A stretch of 64,000 nucleotides of DNA from Polaromonas sp. (GTDB lineage: Bacteria > Pseudomonadota > Gammaproteobacteria > Burkholderiales > Burkholderiaceae_C): contig NZ_JAQSDA010000008.1 in the NCBI RefSeq assembly GCF_029945685.1, positions 54,991-118,990 on the forward strand, given 5' to 3'. The position numbers and the translations under genes are program-made. Of the stretch, positions 18,526 through 27,060 are shown one piece after another. Under the pieces are notes generated by a model. The model saw only the letters and a list, made by a program, of their open reading frames with translations. It was not told the origin of the DNA and made no database searches. Within the stretch, counting starts at the first letter, position 1, and the number at the start of each line of letters is the position of its first letter.

Positions 18526-18735
18526 CTACTTGCCCACCACCCAGGTGGCCAGAAGAATCAGGCCACCGACAAAAACCAGTACCGCGACAAGGCCCACCAC
18601 CACAATGTGGACAGGGTTGAGCTGCTGCACATCCTTCTCGTAATCACCCCGGCTGCGCAGGCCGACAAACGACCAGCTCACCGCCTTGATGGTGCGCAAG
18701 ATGGAACCTTTGCGCTGTGTGGGCGGTGTGGTCAT
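18526..18735 (-). CDS. DUF2970 small membrane protein
   Basis: 69 residues with the conserved N-terminal segment KAVSWSFVGLRSRGDYEKDV and one C-terminal hydrophobic helix (VHIVVVGLVAVLVFVGGLILLATWVV). It is a standard member of beta-proteobacterial oxidase loci, placed between ctaG and ctaE. It overlaps the ctaG stop by 4 bases. The function is unknown. Confidence 0.88.
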   Translation of the reverse strand: MTTPPTQRKGSILRTIKAVSWSFVGLRSRGDYEKDVQQLNPVHIVVVGLVAVLVFVGGLILLATWVVGK

Positions 18736-19346
18736 ACGCCGGGCTCACGCGCAGGTCGCGCCAGATCCACGGCAGCAACAGGGCCGCCTGTCGGAGCGGC
18801 CGGCGTTTTTCCGCCCACTTCGAAAAATGTGTACGACAGCGTGATGGTGGTCACGTCTTTGGACAACTTCGGGTCAATCACAAACACCACTGGCCACTGC
18901 TTTTTTTCACCTGGCGCCAGCGTGTACTGGCTGAAGCAGAAGCATTCAAGCTTGTTGAAGTGGGCACCGGCCTGCACCGGCGCGTAGCTCGGGATCGCCT
19001 GTGCCGACATCGTGCGGTTCTGCACATTCTGGAACTCGTACATCACCGTCATCAATTCACCGGGATGCACCTGCAGCGAACGCTGTGCCGGCTTGAACAT
19101 CCACGGGCCGCGTGAGTTCGCGTCGAACTCGACCGTGATGCTGCGGCTGGTATCGACCTGCGTGTTGGCGGACATCTTTGGCGTCGCGCCGGGAATCTGC
19201 CGGTCGCCCAGCGCCAGGATATTGATGCCTGTCATCTCGCAGATGGCCTTGTAAATCGGCACCAGCGCATAACCGAAGGCAAACATGGCCAGCACAATCA
19301 CGCCCAGCTTGCCCACCATCCTGAAATTTTCGCGCTTCAGCCCCAT
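18732..19346 (-). CDS. ctaG: Cytochrome c oxidase assembly protein CtaG/Cox11
   Basis: Copper chaperone for the CuB site of subunit I. It has 204 residues with an N-terminal anchor (LGVIVLAMFAFGYALVPIYKAIC) and a periplasmic domain. The copper motif CFCF in KLECFCFSQYTLAPGE is present, as is the membrane-proximal Cys in IYKAICEMTGIN. It lies directly after the 37-residue assembly gene and overlaps DUF2970. Confidence 0.95.
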   Translation of the reverse strand: MGLKRENFRMVGKLGVIVLAMFAFGYALVPIYKAICEMTGINILALGDRQIPGATPKMSANTQVDTSRSITVEFDANSRGPWMFKPAQRSLQVHPGELMTVMYEFQNVQNRTMSAQAIPSYAPVQAGAHFNKLECFCFSQYTLAPGEKKQWPVVFVIDPKLSKDVTTITLSYTFFEVGGKTPAAPTGGPVAAVDLARPAREPGV

Positions 19347-19349
19347 ACG

Positions 19350-19463
19350 TCAGCCTTTGCCGAAAAAAACCAGCTTGGCCATGAAGCCGAGGAAAAACAC
19401 CACCGCGATCGAGGCAAGAATCAGCCCCAGCCGCAGGTTGTTTTTTTTCTGTTCAGGTGTCAT
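19350..19463 (-). CDS. cytochrome oxidase small assembly protein (37 residues)
   Basis: A very short gene between ctaD and ctaG: it starts MTPEQKKNNLRLGLILASIA and continues with a single membrane helix ending LVFFGKG. Small proteins of this shape (polar MTPEQKK-like N-terminus, one helix, Gly-Lys end) are found at this place in many beta-proteobacterial oxidase loci. The stop is three bases before the ctaG ATG, so translation is likely coupled. Its exact job is not known. Confidence 0.8.
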   Translation of the reverse strand: MTPEQKKNNLRLGLILASIAVVFFLGFMAKLVFFGKG

Positions 19464-19490
19464 GAGGTGCGGATTGTTTCTTCAAACGAC

Positions 19491-21125
19491 TCAGTAGCCG
19501 ATCACCTTGGTCGCCGTGGCATCCAGGCGGGGCGGTGTCTCAAAGGTATGGAAGGGCGCAGGCGAAGCCACTTCCCACTCCAGGCCTTCGGCGCCAGCGC
19601 CGTCCGGATCGTTCCATGGGCGCTGGGGCGCTTTTTCACCCTTGCCGCGCATCGTGGGCAGAACCACAAAGAGGAAGAAATAAACCTGGGCAAAGCCAAA
19701 GAAGAAGGCACCCACGCTGGCAATCGCGTTGAAGTCTGCGAACTGCATCGGGTAGTCGGCATAACGGCGCGGCATGCCGGCCAGACCCAGGAAGTGCATC
19801 GGGAAGAAAGTCACGTTGAAGGAAATCAGCGACCACCAGAAATGGATCTTTCCGCGCTTCTCGTTGTACATCACACCGGTCCACTTGGGCGACCAATAGT
19901 AGTAACCGGCAAACAGCGCATACAGCGAGCCAGCCACGAGAACGTAGTGAAAGTGGGCCACCACGTAGTAGGTGTCCTGCACCTGGATGTCAATCGGCGC
20001 GACCGCCAGGATCAGACCGGTGAAGCCGCCCATGGTGAACACGAAGATGAAACCAACGGCAAACAGCATGGGCGTCTCGAAGGTCATGGAGCCCTTCCAC
20101 ATCGTCGCGATCCAGTTGAAGATCTTCACGCCGGTCGGCACGGCAATCAGCATGGTCGAATACATGAAGAAGAGCTGGCCGGTCACCGGCATGCCGGTGG
20201 TGAACATGTGGTGCGCCCAGACGACAAAGCTCAGGATGGCGATGGAGCCCGTCGCGTACACCATGGAGGCGTAACCGAACAGGCGCTTGCGGGCAAATGC
20301 CGGAATGATCTGGCTGATGATGCCGAAAGCCGGCAGGATCATGATGTACACCTCGGGGTGGCCGAAGAACCAGAAGATGTGCTGGAACATCACCGGATCG
20401 CCACCGCCGGCGGGGTTGAAGAAGCTGGTGCCAAAGTGGCGATCAGTCAGCGTCATGGTGATGGCCCCGGCCAGCACGGGCATCACGGCGATCAGCAGGT
20501 AGGCGGTGATCAACCAGGTCCAGCAGAACATCGGCATCTTCATCAGCGTCATGCCGGGAGCGCGCATGTTCAGGATGGTCACGATGATGTTGATCGAACC
20601 CATGATGGACGAAGCGCCCAGGATGTGCAGCGCAAAAATACCTGCATCCATGGACGGGCCCATTTGAAGCGACAGCGGTGCATACAACGTCCAGCCGCCC
20701 GCCGGAGCACCACCGGGCATGAAGAAGGAGCCCACGATCATGAGGCCGGCAGGAATCAGCAGCCAGAAGCTGAAGTTGTTCATGCGGGCAAACGCCATGT
20801 CGGCTGCGCCGATCTGCAGAGGAATCATCCAGTTCGCAAAACCGACAAAGGCCGGCATGATCGCGCCGAACACCATGATCAGCCCGTGCATGGTCGTGAG
20901 CTGGTTGAACAGCTCGGGGTTGACCAGTTGCAGGCCGGGTTGGAACAACTCGGCACGTATGCCCAGTGCCAGCACCCCCCCAAACATCAGCATCGTGAAG
21001 CTGAACAGCAGGTAGAGCGTTCCGATGTCTTTGTGATTGGTCGCGAATACCCAGCGACGCCAGCCCGTCGGGGCATGGTCGTGGTCGTCATGCGCGTGAT
21101 CGTGATGGTCTAGAACTGCACTCAT
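19491..21125 (-). CDS. ctaD: Cytochrome c oxidase subunit I (aa3 type)
   Basis: Catalytic subunit, 544 residues, twelve membrane helices, with haem a and the haem a3-CuB centre. Recognisable parts are WRRWVFATNHKDIGTLYL at the N-terminus, the FWFFGHPEVYIMILPAFG motif with the His-Tyr pair, VWAHHMFTTG with the CuB His pair, and VVAHFHYVL with haem ligands near the C-terminal third. The His/Asp-rich first 20 residues (HHDHAHDDHDHA) are unusual and might bind metal. It is followed by the small assembly gene, ctaG and ctaE. Confidence 0.97.
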   Translation of the reverse strand: MSAVLDHHDHAHDDHDHAPTGWRRWVFATNHKDIGTLYLLFSFTMLMFGGVLALGIRAELFQPGLQLVNPELFNQLTTMHGLIMVFGAIMPAFVGFANWMIPLQIGAADMAFARMNNFSFWLLIPAGLMIVGSFFMPGGAPAGGWTLYAPLSLQMGPSMDAGIFALHILGASSIMGSINIIVTILNMRAPGMTLMKMPMFCWTWLITAYLLIAVMPVLAGAITMTLTDRHFGTSFFNPAGGGDPVMFQHIFWFFGHPEVYIMILPAFGIISQIIPAFARKRLFGYASMVYATGSIAILSFVVWAHHMFTTGMPVTGQLFFMYSTMLIAVPTGVKIFNWIATMWKGSMTFETPMLFAVGFIFVFTMGGFTGLILAVAPIDIQVQDTYYVVAHFHYVLVAGSLYALFAGYYYWSPKWTGVMYNEKRGKIHFWWSLISFNVTFFPMHFLGLAGMPRRYADYPMQFADFNAIASVGAFFFGFAQVYFFLFVVLPTMRGKGEKAPQRPWNDPDGAGAEGLEWEVASPAPFHTFETPPRLDATATKVIGY

Positions 21126-21235
21126 CTTGGCTTCCTTTGGTGGCTCATTCAGGCAGTGGGCCTGATAACTTTGTCATTGCGGCCGACGGGATGGTCTGGC
21201 GGCTGGGAAATGGGTTCTGCAAAATGCCGCGCAGC

Positions 21236-22441
21236 TTACTTGCGCGCAGCCAGGACTTCAGAAGGCTGCACCAGCTGGCCGGTCTGGTTGGACCAGTTGT
21301 TCTTGGTGTAGGTGGCCACGGCGGCCAGATCGGTATCGCTCAGGGCTTTCCAGGAAGGCATCGCGCCGGCGACAGCACCATTGAGCAGAATCTGGATCTG
21401 TTTACCGTGATCGGCATCGAGCACGATGGCTGAGCCGTCCAGCGGCTTGATCGGGCCCGCACCCTTGCCGTTGGCCTGATGGCAGGCCGCACAATTGGCC
21501 GCATAGACTTTTTCACCACGGGCCTTGAGTTCGGGGAGCGCCCAGACCTTCGCAGGATCATCGGCCTTGGCAGCAGCTTCCTTGACCTTGACGCCAACCC
21601 ATTTGCTGTAGTCCTCGGCAGAAAGAACCTTCACATGGATGGGCATGTAAGCGTGCTCCTTGCCGCACAACTCGGCGCACTGGCCGTAGAAATCGCCTGT
21701 CTTTTCGGCACGGAACCAAGTGTCGCGCACAAAGCCCGGAATGGCGTCCTGCTTGATGCCAAAGGCTGGCACCATGAAGGCGTGGATCACGTCGTTGGCC
21801 GTCGTGATGATGCGGATTTTCCGGTCAACAGGCACCACGAGCGGGTTGTCCACCTTGAACAGATAGTCGTCCGGTGCTTCGCCTTTTTTCGGGCCGCCAT
21901 TATTGGACATTTCGCGCTGCGTGCTGTCCAGCGACGAGACGAAACCGATGCCTTCGCCTTCGCCCTTGATGTAGTCGTAGCCCCATTTCCACTGCATGCC
22001 GGTGGCCTTGATGGTCAGGTCGGCGCCCGTCGTGTCCTTGGACGCCACCAGGACCTTGGTCGCCGGAAGCGCCATGAGGATCACGATGACGAAAGGAACA
22101 ATGGTCCAGATGATCTCGACCGTGGCGGACTCGTGGAAGTTGGCAGCCTTGTGGCCGACCGACTTGCGATGCTTCCAGATCGAATAAAACATCACGCCGA
22201 ACACGGCCAGGAAAATGACCAGGCAGATGATCATCATGAACCAGTGCAGCCAGTGCTGCTCTTCCGCGATTTTGGTCACAGCGGGGTGCAGGTTGAGCTG
22301 GTTGACGGCCGGCCCGCCGGGGAGGTCGTTGACTGCGTAGGCCGCTGTGCTCATCCATGCAGCCGACAGGGCCGTGACAGCAGCCAGCTTGCGGCCGGCT
22401 TGCAGGGACAGGGACTTCAAAACTTCGACTGCGTGCTTCAT
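21236..22441 (-). CDS. ctaC: Cytochrome c oxidase subunit II with fused cytochrome c domain
   Basis: Accepts electrons through CuA. The ~401-residue precursor has a signal peptide ending near AAYAVND, two membrane helices (about 55-110), the CuA domain with CAELCGKEHAYMPIH, and a C-terminal cytochrome c domain with CAACH (caa3-like fusion). I prefer the ATG giving MKHAVEV because AGGG lies 6 bases before it; an ATG ten codons upstream (MNVRTTTGSG) is the alternative. It is the first gene of the ctaC-ctaD run, about 110 bases before ctaD. Confidence 0.94.
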   Translation of the reverse strand: MKHAVEVLKSLSLQAGRKLAAVTALSAAWMSTAAYAVNDLPGGPAVNQLNLHPAVTKIAEEQHWLHWFMMIICLVIFLAVFGVMFYSIWKHRKSVGHKAANFHESATVEIIWTIVPFVIVILMALPATKVLVASKDTTGADLTIKATGMQWKWGYDYIKGEGEGIGFVSSLDSTQREMSNNGGPKKGEAPDDYLFKVDNPLVVPVDRKIRIITTANDVIHAFMVPAFGIKQDAIPGFVRDTWFRAEKTGDFYGQCAELCGKEHAYMPIHVKVLSAEDYSKWVGVKVKEAAAKADDPAKVWALPELKARGEKVYAANCAACHQANGKGAGPIKPLDGSAIVLDADHGKQIQILLNGAVAGAMPSWKALSDTDLAAVATYTKNNWSNQTGQLVQPSEVLAARK

Positions 22442-22569
22442 GCCTGACCCTGTTGTTGTGCGTACGTTCATCGTGATCACTTTTAATGCCTCAATTACCG
22501 ACTGATTATAAAGACAGCCCTGACACCCACCGGACAGCACGGGCCTGCCGCGTCGCCGCCCGGCTTGAC

Positions 22570-23097
22570 TCAACACCCACGCAATGCGTGACGGATCTCC
22601 CGGGCCAATGCCGGCCGCAGCTCCGGACGCACATGTCGTCCCACCCTGACCGAACGCCCCTGGCCCGACACTTCGATCAGCGAGCCATCTCCGTTTTTGG
22701 GCTCGACACGAACCCACTCACGGTTGAACTCCGCCCGCTCCAGTCGCCCCGCACTCTCGAGCTCCACCACCAGCTGACCGCCCTGCAGGACGATACGTTC
22801 ACCATCGGTCGCGTGGCGGGCATAAACCCGAAAGGCCGCTCCCACCACCACCAGCTCCAGCCAGGCGAAAGGCATGACCAAGGTGGCACCCTGCGACCAG
22901 AAAAATCCGGCAATGCCCAGCGAGACGACACACAGCGAGACATACAGCCCTACCAACTGCGCCGGCGTCACCGAGCAGTTACGTTTGAGCAGCCACTGGA
23001 CTGCCTGCTGCCCCTGACCGCTAGGGCCGGGTGCTCTGGCAAATCGAAACGATGGGGTGGTGTGCAACACGAAACAACTTTGACGCTGATCAAACAC
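22570..23097 (-). CDS. DUF2244 membrane protein
   Basis: About 175 residues from a GTG start. After an N-terminal stretch comes LKRNCSVTPAQL, the DUF2244 opening, then two hydrophobic helices (VGLYVSLCVVSLGIAGFFW and the segment with MPFAWLELVVVGAAF) and a beta-rich tail with RFEW-like NREWVRVEP. The function is unknown. DUF2244 genes often sit beside the cytochrome oxidase locus, as here before ctaC. The start is not certain because there is no ATG and the frame runs on into the neighbouring gene. Confidence 0.82.
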   Translation of the reverse strand: MFDQRQSCFVLHTTPSFRFARAPGPSGQGQQAVQWLLKRNCSVTPAQLVGLYVSLCVVSLGIAGFFWSQGATLVMPFAWLELVVVGAAFRVYARHATDGERIVLQGGQLVVELESAGRLERAEFNREWVRVEPKNGDGSLIEVSGQGRSVRVGRHVRPELRPALAREIRHALRGC

Positions 23098-23216
23098 TTC
23101 CGGCTGCCAGCTCTGTAGGATAGCCAAAATCCGAGAATGGATTGTAGCCGGGTTTGTTTTGCGAAAAGCCGCCACAAAGGCCAATCCCGAGTGTTCTGCA
23201 GGCCGTCCCGCAGAGC

Positions 23217-24113
23217 TCAGGAAACACCACGTGAGCCGTGCAGCATGGCGCGCATGTCCTGCACCGATACCGCACTCATGGGGCTGACCCTGACTTTGGG
23301 CTGCGCCTTGAGCGCATGACCATAAATGACCTCGAAGGTCAGCATCAGCCGGCCGTCGCTCTGGCGTGGTAAACGCTCGAGGGCATCCAGCAGGCGCGCC
23401 TTCCAGGCGCGTCCGCGCAGGCCCGCAAAACGCCGAGGATGAAAGTTGCGACCCAGCTCGCGCAATTCCTGCAACAGGCGCTGCGGTGTCTCGTAGGTCA
23501 GCGTGATGCGCTCCATGTCCATGACGGGTTCGGCAAAACCGGTTTGCACCAGCATGTCGCCCCAGTCGTGCATGTCGGTCAGGTCGTGACCCGCCGGCGG
23601 CCAACCCATCGCCTGGTAGACCTCGCGCAGCTCGCGAGCGCTGTCCGGCCCGAGGCAAGAAAACATCAGAAAGCCCCCGACCTTCAGCGCCCGATGCCAT
23701 TGCGCCAGCAGGTCCTGCGGATCGGCGGCCTCATGCAGCGCCATGTTGGCCCAGAGCATATCCACCCCGGCCGGCGGCGGGACCTCAAAATGCACCGTCG
23801 GCGCTGCCCAGCGCTTCGGGTTCCACCATGGTTTTGCTATATTTTTAATAGCTTCCTGCGCTTGCAGGGTCTGGGCTTCGACCACAAAACACTCAGCATC
23901 CGGATAACTGTCGGCGAGTTGCCGGTGCGCCTGCATGCCCCCGCGCATCGCGCCCCAATGTGCCCAGGCTTGCGGCTTGAGCTTGATCCACTGCAGCCGG
24001 TCCCGCATGCGTTGCGCCACCTCCTCATGCAGCCAGGGCGATGCCGCCGGTGCCACGCGCTGCCAGCGGGCAACAGCGATGGGATCCAGGGTGGGTGGGC
24101 GGTCGTTGGGCAT
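23217..24113 (-). CDS. BioC-like SAM-dependent methyltransferase
   Basis: 298 residues with a BioC/UbiE-like fold: VARWQRVAPAASPWLHEEVAQRM at the N-terminus, DMLWANMALHEAADPQDLLAQWHRALKVGGFLMFS (motifs IV-VI) and the SCLGPDSARELREVY loop seen in malonyl-ACP methyltransferases. The usual glycine-rich SAM motif I (DxGxGxG) is not evident; its place reads WAHWGAMRGGMQAHR. It may be a biotin-pathway methyltransferase or a relative with another substrate. No other bio gene is in the window. Element A copy 5 lies inside the frame (QAQEAIKNIAK). Confidence 0.78.
   Translation of the reverse strand: MPNDRPPTLDPIAVARWQRVAPAASPWLHEEVAQRMRDRLQWIKLKPQAWAHWGAMRGGMQAHRQLADSYPDAECFVVEAQTLQAQEAIKNIAKPWWNPKRWAAPTVHFEVPPPAGVDMLWANMALHEAADPQDLLAQWHRALKVGGFLMFSCLGPDSARELREVYQAMGWPPAGHDLTDMHDWGDMLVQTGFAEPVMDMERITLTYETPQRLLQELRELGRNFHPRRFAGLRGRAWKARLLDALERLPRQSDGRLMLTFEVIYGHALKAQPKVRVSPMSAVSVQDMRAMLHGSRGVS
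23835..23890 (+). repeat. dispersed element A, copy 5 (inside the BioC-like gene, reverse frame)
   Basis: On the plus strand it reads TGCTATATTTTTAATAGCTT, then CCTGCGCTTG and CTGGGCTTC. The gene on the other strand reads it as EAQTLQAQEAIKNIA, the same frame used by copy 9 in the DUF1841 gene. Confidence 0.7.
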
Positions 24114-24165
24114 CAAAGGGACAGGGAGGGGATCAACAAGGCAGAGCGACGAGTATATTGACACG

Positions 24166-24894
24166 ATGTCGCTGCGCCTGCCCACCCCGGCTTTCCTGAC
24201 CCTGCAGAACCTGGCCAGCCAGTGCGCGGTGTGCCACAGCTGGCCGGCGCGCCGCATCTGCGCGGCCTGCGTCGCGCGCTTTGGCCAGCCGGCGATGCGC
24301 TGCAGCACCTGTGCAATCCGCCTTGCCAGCGGTCAGGCCCAATGTGCCGCCTGCGTAGGCAAGCCGCCACCGCTGGACGCGTGTTTTGCCGCCGTGACCT
24401 ATGCCTATCCGTGGTCGACCCTGATGGCTGTGTACAAATTCGGCCAGGACCCGGCCTGGGCTGAGGTTTTTGCCGGTCTACTTCTGCGGACACCAGGCCT
24501 TGCCGCGTTGCTGGCCGTCCTGCAGTCCGGCGACTGGCTGCTTCCGATGCCCCTGTCGCCCGAACGGCTGCAGGCACGCGGCTTCAACCAGTCCTGGGAA
24601 CTGGGGAAGGCACTGGCAGGCCAAAGTGGAACCTGCGCCCGCCCCGACGCACGGCTGCTGCTGCGTATCAGGAACACACCGCCCCAGTCCCAGCTCAAAC
24701 GCGAAGCGAGACTGCAAAACGTCAGGGGCGCCTTTGTGGTCGACCCGCTGCGGGCAGCTGAACTGCGGGGCCGCCAGGTGCTGCTGGTCGATGACGTCAT
24801 GACCAGCGGTGCAACCCTGTTTGCAGCCGCACAGGCCCTGCGCGACGCGGGCGCCGCCGGCGTCAGTGGGCTGGTGGTCGCGCGCACGGAATGA
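24166..24894 (+). CDS. ComF family phosphoribosyltransferase-like protein
   Basis: About 242 residues. The N-terminus carries Cys pairs of a zinc-finger type (CAVCHSWPARRICAAC, RCSTC, CAAC), and the C-terminal half has the PRPP-binding signature VLLVDDVMTSGAT. This is the ComF/GntX layout, linked to natural transformation or carbohydrate use in other bacteria; the role here is not known. The ATG giving MSLRLPTPAFLTL leaves about 50 bases to the divergent methyltransferase gene. It is followed by element B and trmL. Confidence 0.88.
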   Translation: MSLRLPTPAFLTLQNLASQCAVCHSWPARRICAACVARFGQPAMRCSTCAIRLASGQAQCAACVGKPPPLDACFAAVTYAYPWSTLMAVYKFGQDPAWAEVFAGLLLRTPGLAALLAVLQSGDWLLPMPLSPERLQARGFNQSWELGKALAGQSGTCARPDARLLLRIRNTPPQSQLKREARLQNVRGAFVVDPLRAAELRGRQVLLVDDVMTSGATLFAAAQALRDAGAAGVSGLVVARTE

Positions 24895-24900
24895 TGCGCG

Positions 24901-24992
24901 CCCACGGTTGCTCACTGCGTGTAGCGCCCTGCCCGCCCGATGGGCCCGCTGCGCCTGCGGCCCGGCGAAACCGGTTCCGCAGCCATTGCTTG
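24901..24992 (+). repeat. dispersed element B, copy 2
   Basis: Starts 6 bases after the ComF stop: CCCACGGTTG, GCCCGCCCGATGGGC, CCGCTGCGCCTGCGGCCCGG and a CCATTGCTTG end. It is more diverged than the copies at 15648 and 44637 but aligns over its whole length. Confidence 0.75.
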
Positions 24993-25049
24993 AAGGAAGA
25001 GCACCTCGGAGAGTGCGACCCACGCTCCCTCCAGAGCGACAATCAGGCG

Positions 25050-25529
25050 ATGTTCAATATCGTTCTGGTCGAGCCCGAAATTCCCCCCAACACCGGCAAT
25101 GTGATCCGGCTGGCGGCCAACACCGGCTGCCGCCTGCATCTTGTGGAGCCGCTGGGTTTTTCGATGGACGACAAACACATGCGCCGCGCCGGGCTGGACT
25201 ACCACGAGTACGCTGAACTCAAACGGCATGCAGGCTGGCCCGCTTTTCTGGCCGCCGAGCAGCCCGACCCGCAAAGAATGTTTGCCCTCACGACGCGCGG
25301 CACAAGACGGGTACACGATGCCCTTTTTACGCCGGGCGACTGGCTGGTGTTCGGCTCGGAAACCCGCGGCCTGGCCCCCGAGTTGCGCGAGCTGTTTGCG
25401 CCGGCGCAGCAACTCAAATTGCCGATGCAGGAAGGCCAGCGCAGCCTGAACCTGTCCAACGCGGTGGCCGTCACGGTGTTTGAAGCCTGGCGGCAAAACC
25501 ATTTCGCCACGCCCGGCACGCCTGTCTAG
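25050..25529 (+). CDS. trmL: tRNA (cytidine(34)-2'-O)-methyltransferase
   Basis: SPOUT-class enzyme that methylates the wobble nucleotide of tRNA-Leu. The 159-residue length is typical. It has the start MFNIVLVEPEIPPNTGNVIRLAANTG, the knot motif FGSETRGLAPELR and the SLNLSNAVAVTVFEAWRQ end that binds SAM. The TAG stop lies within CTAG, which also gives the TAG of the converging LysR gene. Confidence 0.94.
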   Translation: MFNIVLVEPEIPPNTGNVIRLAANTGCRLHLVEPLGFSMDDKHMRRAGLDYHEYAELKRHAGWPAFLAAEQPDPQRMFALTTRGTRRVHDALFTPGDWLVFGSETRGLAPELRELFAPAQQLKLPMQEGQRSLNLSNAVAVTVFEAWRQNHFATPGTPV

Positions 25530-26488
25530 GCGGCGGGCTCACCCGCCTCGCTGTCGCCCCGGGAAGGCCAGGTGCGTTCGGCTTCGGCGGCTTTCAGCCG
25601 GGTCTGTTCGATCAGGAACTCCATGAAAACACGGGCCCGCGCCGGCACGTATTTGCGGCTGGGCAAGGCGGCGTACAGGGTGAAGCGGCCGGTGATCCAG
25701 GGCGCCAGCACGCGCCGCAGCTGGCCGTCGCGCAGGTAGTTGGCCACCAGGTCCAGCGGCTGGGCACTGATGCCGGTGCCGTCCAGCGTGGCGCGCAGCA
25801 AGGTGTCGCTGTGGTTGGCCATCATCACGGGTTTGACCTCCACGGCCACCTCCCGGTCCCCCTCCTCGGGGTTGATCAACTGCCACTCGCGCTGGCGGAT
25901 ACCCGCCTGACTGAGCCTGAGCAGTGCGTGGTTCTGCAGGTCTTCCGGCTGGCGTGGCGTGCCGGCGCTGCGCAGGTAGCGTGGCGACGCGCACAGCAGG
26001 CCCTCGGAAACAATCACCGGACGCGCCACTACGTTGGCGTCATACAGCCGACCGGCACCCAGAATCGTCAGGTCGTAATCCTCAATCGGTGGGACCAGCG
26101 GCGAGTCCACCGTGATGTCCAGCACCACCTTGGGATAACGGCGGCGAAATTCGGCCACCAGCGGCGCAATGATGTGCACCGCCATCACGGGCTGGGTGTG
26201 AATACGCAGCAGACCGGCCAGCTCATCGGTTTGCTGGCGGGTGGAAGCCTCGGCCTGGTCCACGTCGTTGAGGATGTGCCGCACCCGCTGCAGGTAAGAC
26301 TGCCCGGCCTCGGTCAGCGACAGCTTGCGGGTGGTGCGCTGCAGCAGGCGGGCGCCCAGATGCTGCTCCAGATCGGTGATCAGGCGGGTCATCACGGCAG
26401 GGGACATGTCCAGCGTTCGGGCGGCGGCGGCAAAGCCGCCGTCGTCCACAACTTGCTGGAAGGCGCGCATGGATAAAAGTCGGTCCAT
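25526..26488 (-). CDS. LysR family transcriptional regulator (pair 1)
   Basis: 320 residues with an N-terminal winged helix-turn-helix (MDRLLSMRAFQQVVDDGGFAAAARTLDMSPAVMTRLITDLE in parts) and a C-terminal effector domain (about 90-300). It is of the CrgA/PecT type, with LLQRTTRKLSLTEAG. It is divergent from a small secreted DUF4148 gene, and a close paralogue at 27574 is arranged in the same way. By LysR convention it probably controls the divergent gene; that is inference. Palindrome CAATT-AGC-AATTG lies in the shared spacer. Confidence 0.93.
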   Translation of the reverse strand: MDRLLSMRAFQQVVDDGGFAAAARTLDMSPAVMTRLITDLEQHLGARLLQRTTRKLSLTEAGQSYLQRVRHILNDVDQAEASTRQQTDELAGLLRIHTQPVMAVHIIAPLVAEFRRRYPKVVLDITVDSPLVPPIEDYDLTILGAGRLYDANVVARPVIVSEGLLCASPRYLRSAGTPRQPEDLQNHALLRLSQAGIRQREWQLINPEEGDREVAVEVKPVMMANHSDTLLRATLDGTGISAQPLDLVANYLRDGQLRRVLAPWITGRFTLYAALPSRKYVPARARVFMEFLIEQTRLKAAEAERTWPSRGDSEAGEPAA

Positions 26489-26532
26489 AGGGTTAGTACC
26501 AGGAGTTCAAGCCCTTATTGTTCCATAAACAG

Positions 26533-26545
26533 CAATTAGCAATTG
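26533..26545. promoter_or_regulatory. possible LysR operator, pair 1
   Basis: CAATT-AGC-AATTG is a short perfect palindrome in the A/T-rich spacer between the divergent LysR and DUF4148 genes. It is a candidate only; LysR sites often contain T-N11-A, which this fits loosely. Confidence 0.35.
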
Positions 26546-26581
26546 ATCGATTTGCTATTTTTCTTTGCTATCGGCAACAGT

Positions 26582-26641
26582 ACAGTTCATGCATCGATGA
26601 GCCGCAACCAATAAACGACTCACCGAGGCTGGACAGACGGG
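26582..26641 (+). promoter_or_regulatory. conserved leader block upstream of DUF4148 gene 1
   Basis: ACAGTTCA, then CATCGATGAGC, then CGACTCACCGAG and CTGGACA recur upstream of both DUF4148 genes (here and at 28598-28652) with small indels. This is probably a shared promoter or 5' leader retained after duplication. Confidence 0.6.
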
Positions 26642-26701
26642 GATCAACAAGCCCGCCATGCCCGGAAATGTTTATTCACTCTCTCTCAAGGAAATTTCAT
26701 C

Positions 26702-26995
26702 ATGAACGCATCCAAATTCTTCGCTGTTGCCGCTCTTGCCACTGTTGCCTCTTTTGGCGCCCACGCCGATGAGGCCGACGGTTCGCAATTTGCCGTCCAG
26801 TTCAACTCGACCCGCTCCGTGGCCGAAGTGCGCGCCGAAGCCGCCGCCAAAGTGACCACCCACAGCCAGGAGCCTGCCGGTTCCCGCGTGGCAGCCACGG
26901 TGCAGTCTTCAACCGACCGCGCCACGGTGCGTGCACAAGCCGCTGACGCGGTCCGCCTGGGCCAGATCCCGCGCGGCGAAGCCAGCTACATGTAA
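26702..26995 (+). CDS. small secreted DUF4148 protein (copy 1)
   Basis: 97 residues with a signal peptide (MNASKFFAVAALATVASFGAHA), then DEADGSQFAVQFNSTRSVAEVRAEAA and a C-terminal VRLGQIPRGEASYM, the DUF4148 pattern (SVAEVRAEA...GE). The function is unknown; such proteins are abundant in Burkholderiales. CAAGGAAATTTCATC before the ATG holds a good ribosome site. It is divergent from the LysR gene at 25526 and nearly identical to the copy at 28707 over its first half. Confidence 0.9.
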   Translation: MNASKFFAVAALATVASFGAHADEADGSQFAVQFNSTRSVAEVRAEAAAKVTTHSQEPAGSRVAATVQSSTDRATVRAQAADAVRLGQIPRGEASYM

Positions 26996-27028
26996 TTGAG
27001 CTGACCGGCCGATCCGCGGCCGCCTTCA

Positions 27029-27060
27029 AAACCGCCCGCGGCTCGCTCCGGGCGGTTTTT
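27029..27060 (+). terminator. terminator after DUF4148 copy 1
   Basis: AACCGCCCG and CGGGCGGTT form a 9-bp stem with a ~10-nt loop, followed by TTTTT. Confidence 0.85.

Noticed and set aside
19467..21113. 548-codon plus-strand frame
   Set aside because: It is antisense to ctaD, whose identity is certain; the translation is His/Arg-rich and matches nothing known.
26545..26575. GCTATTTTTCTTTGCTATCG as an element A copy
   Set aside because: It has the GCTAT landmarks but no ATAGCTG core and no later blocks; it is probably only A/T-rich regulatory DNA.
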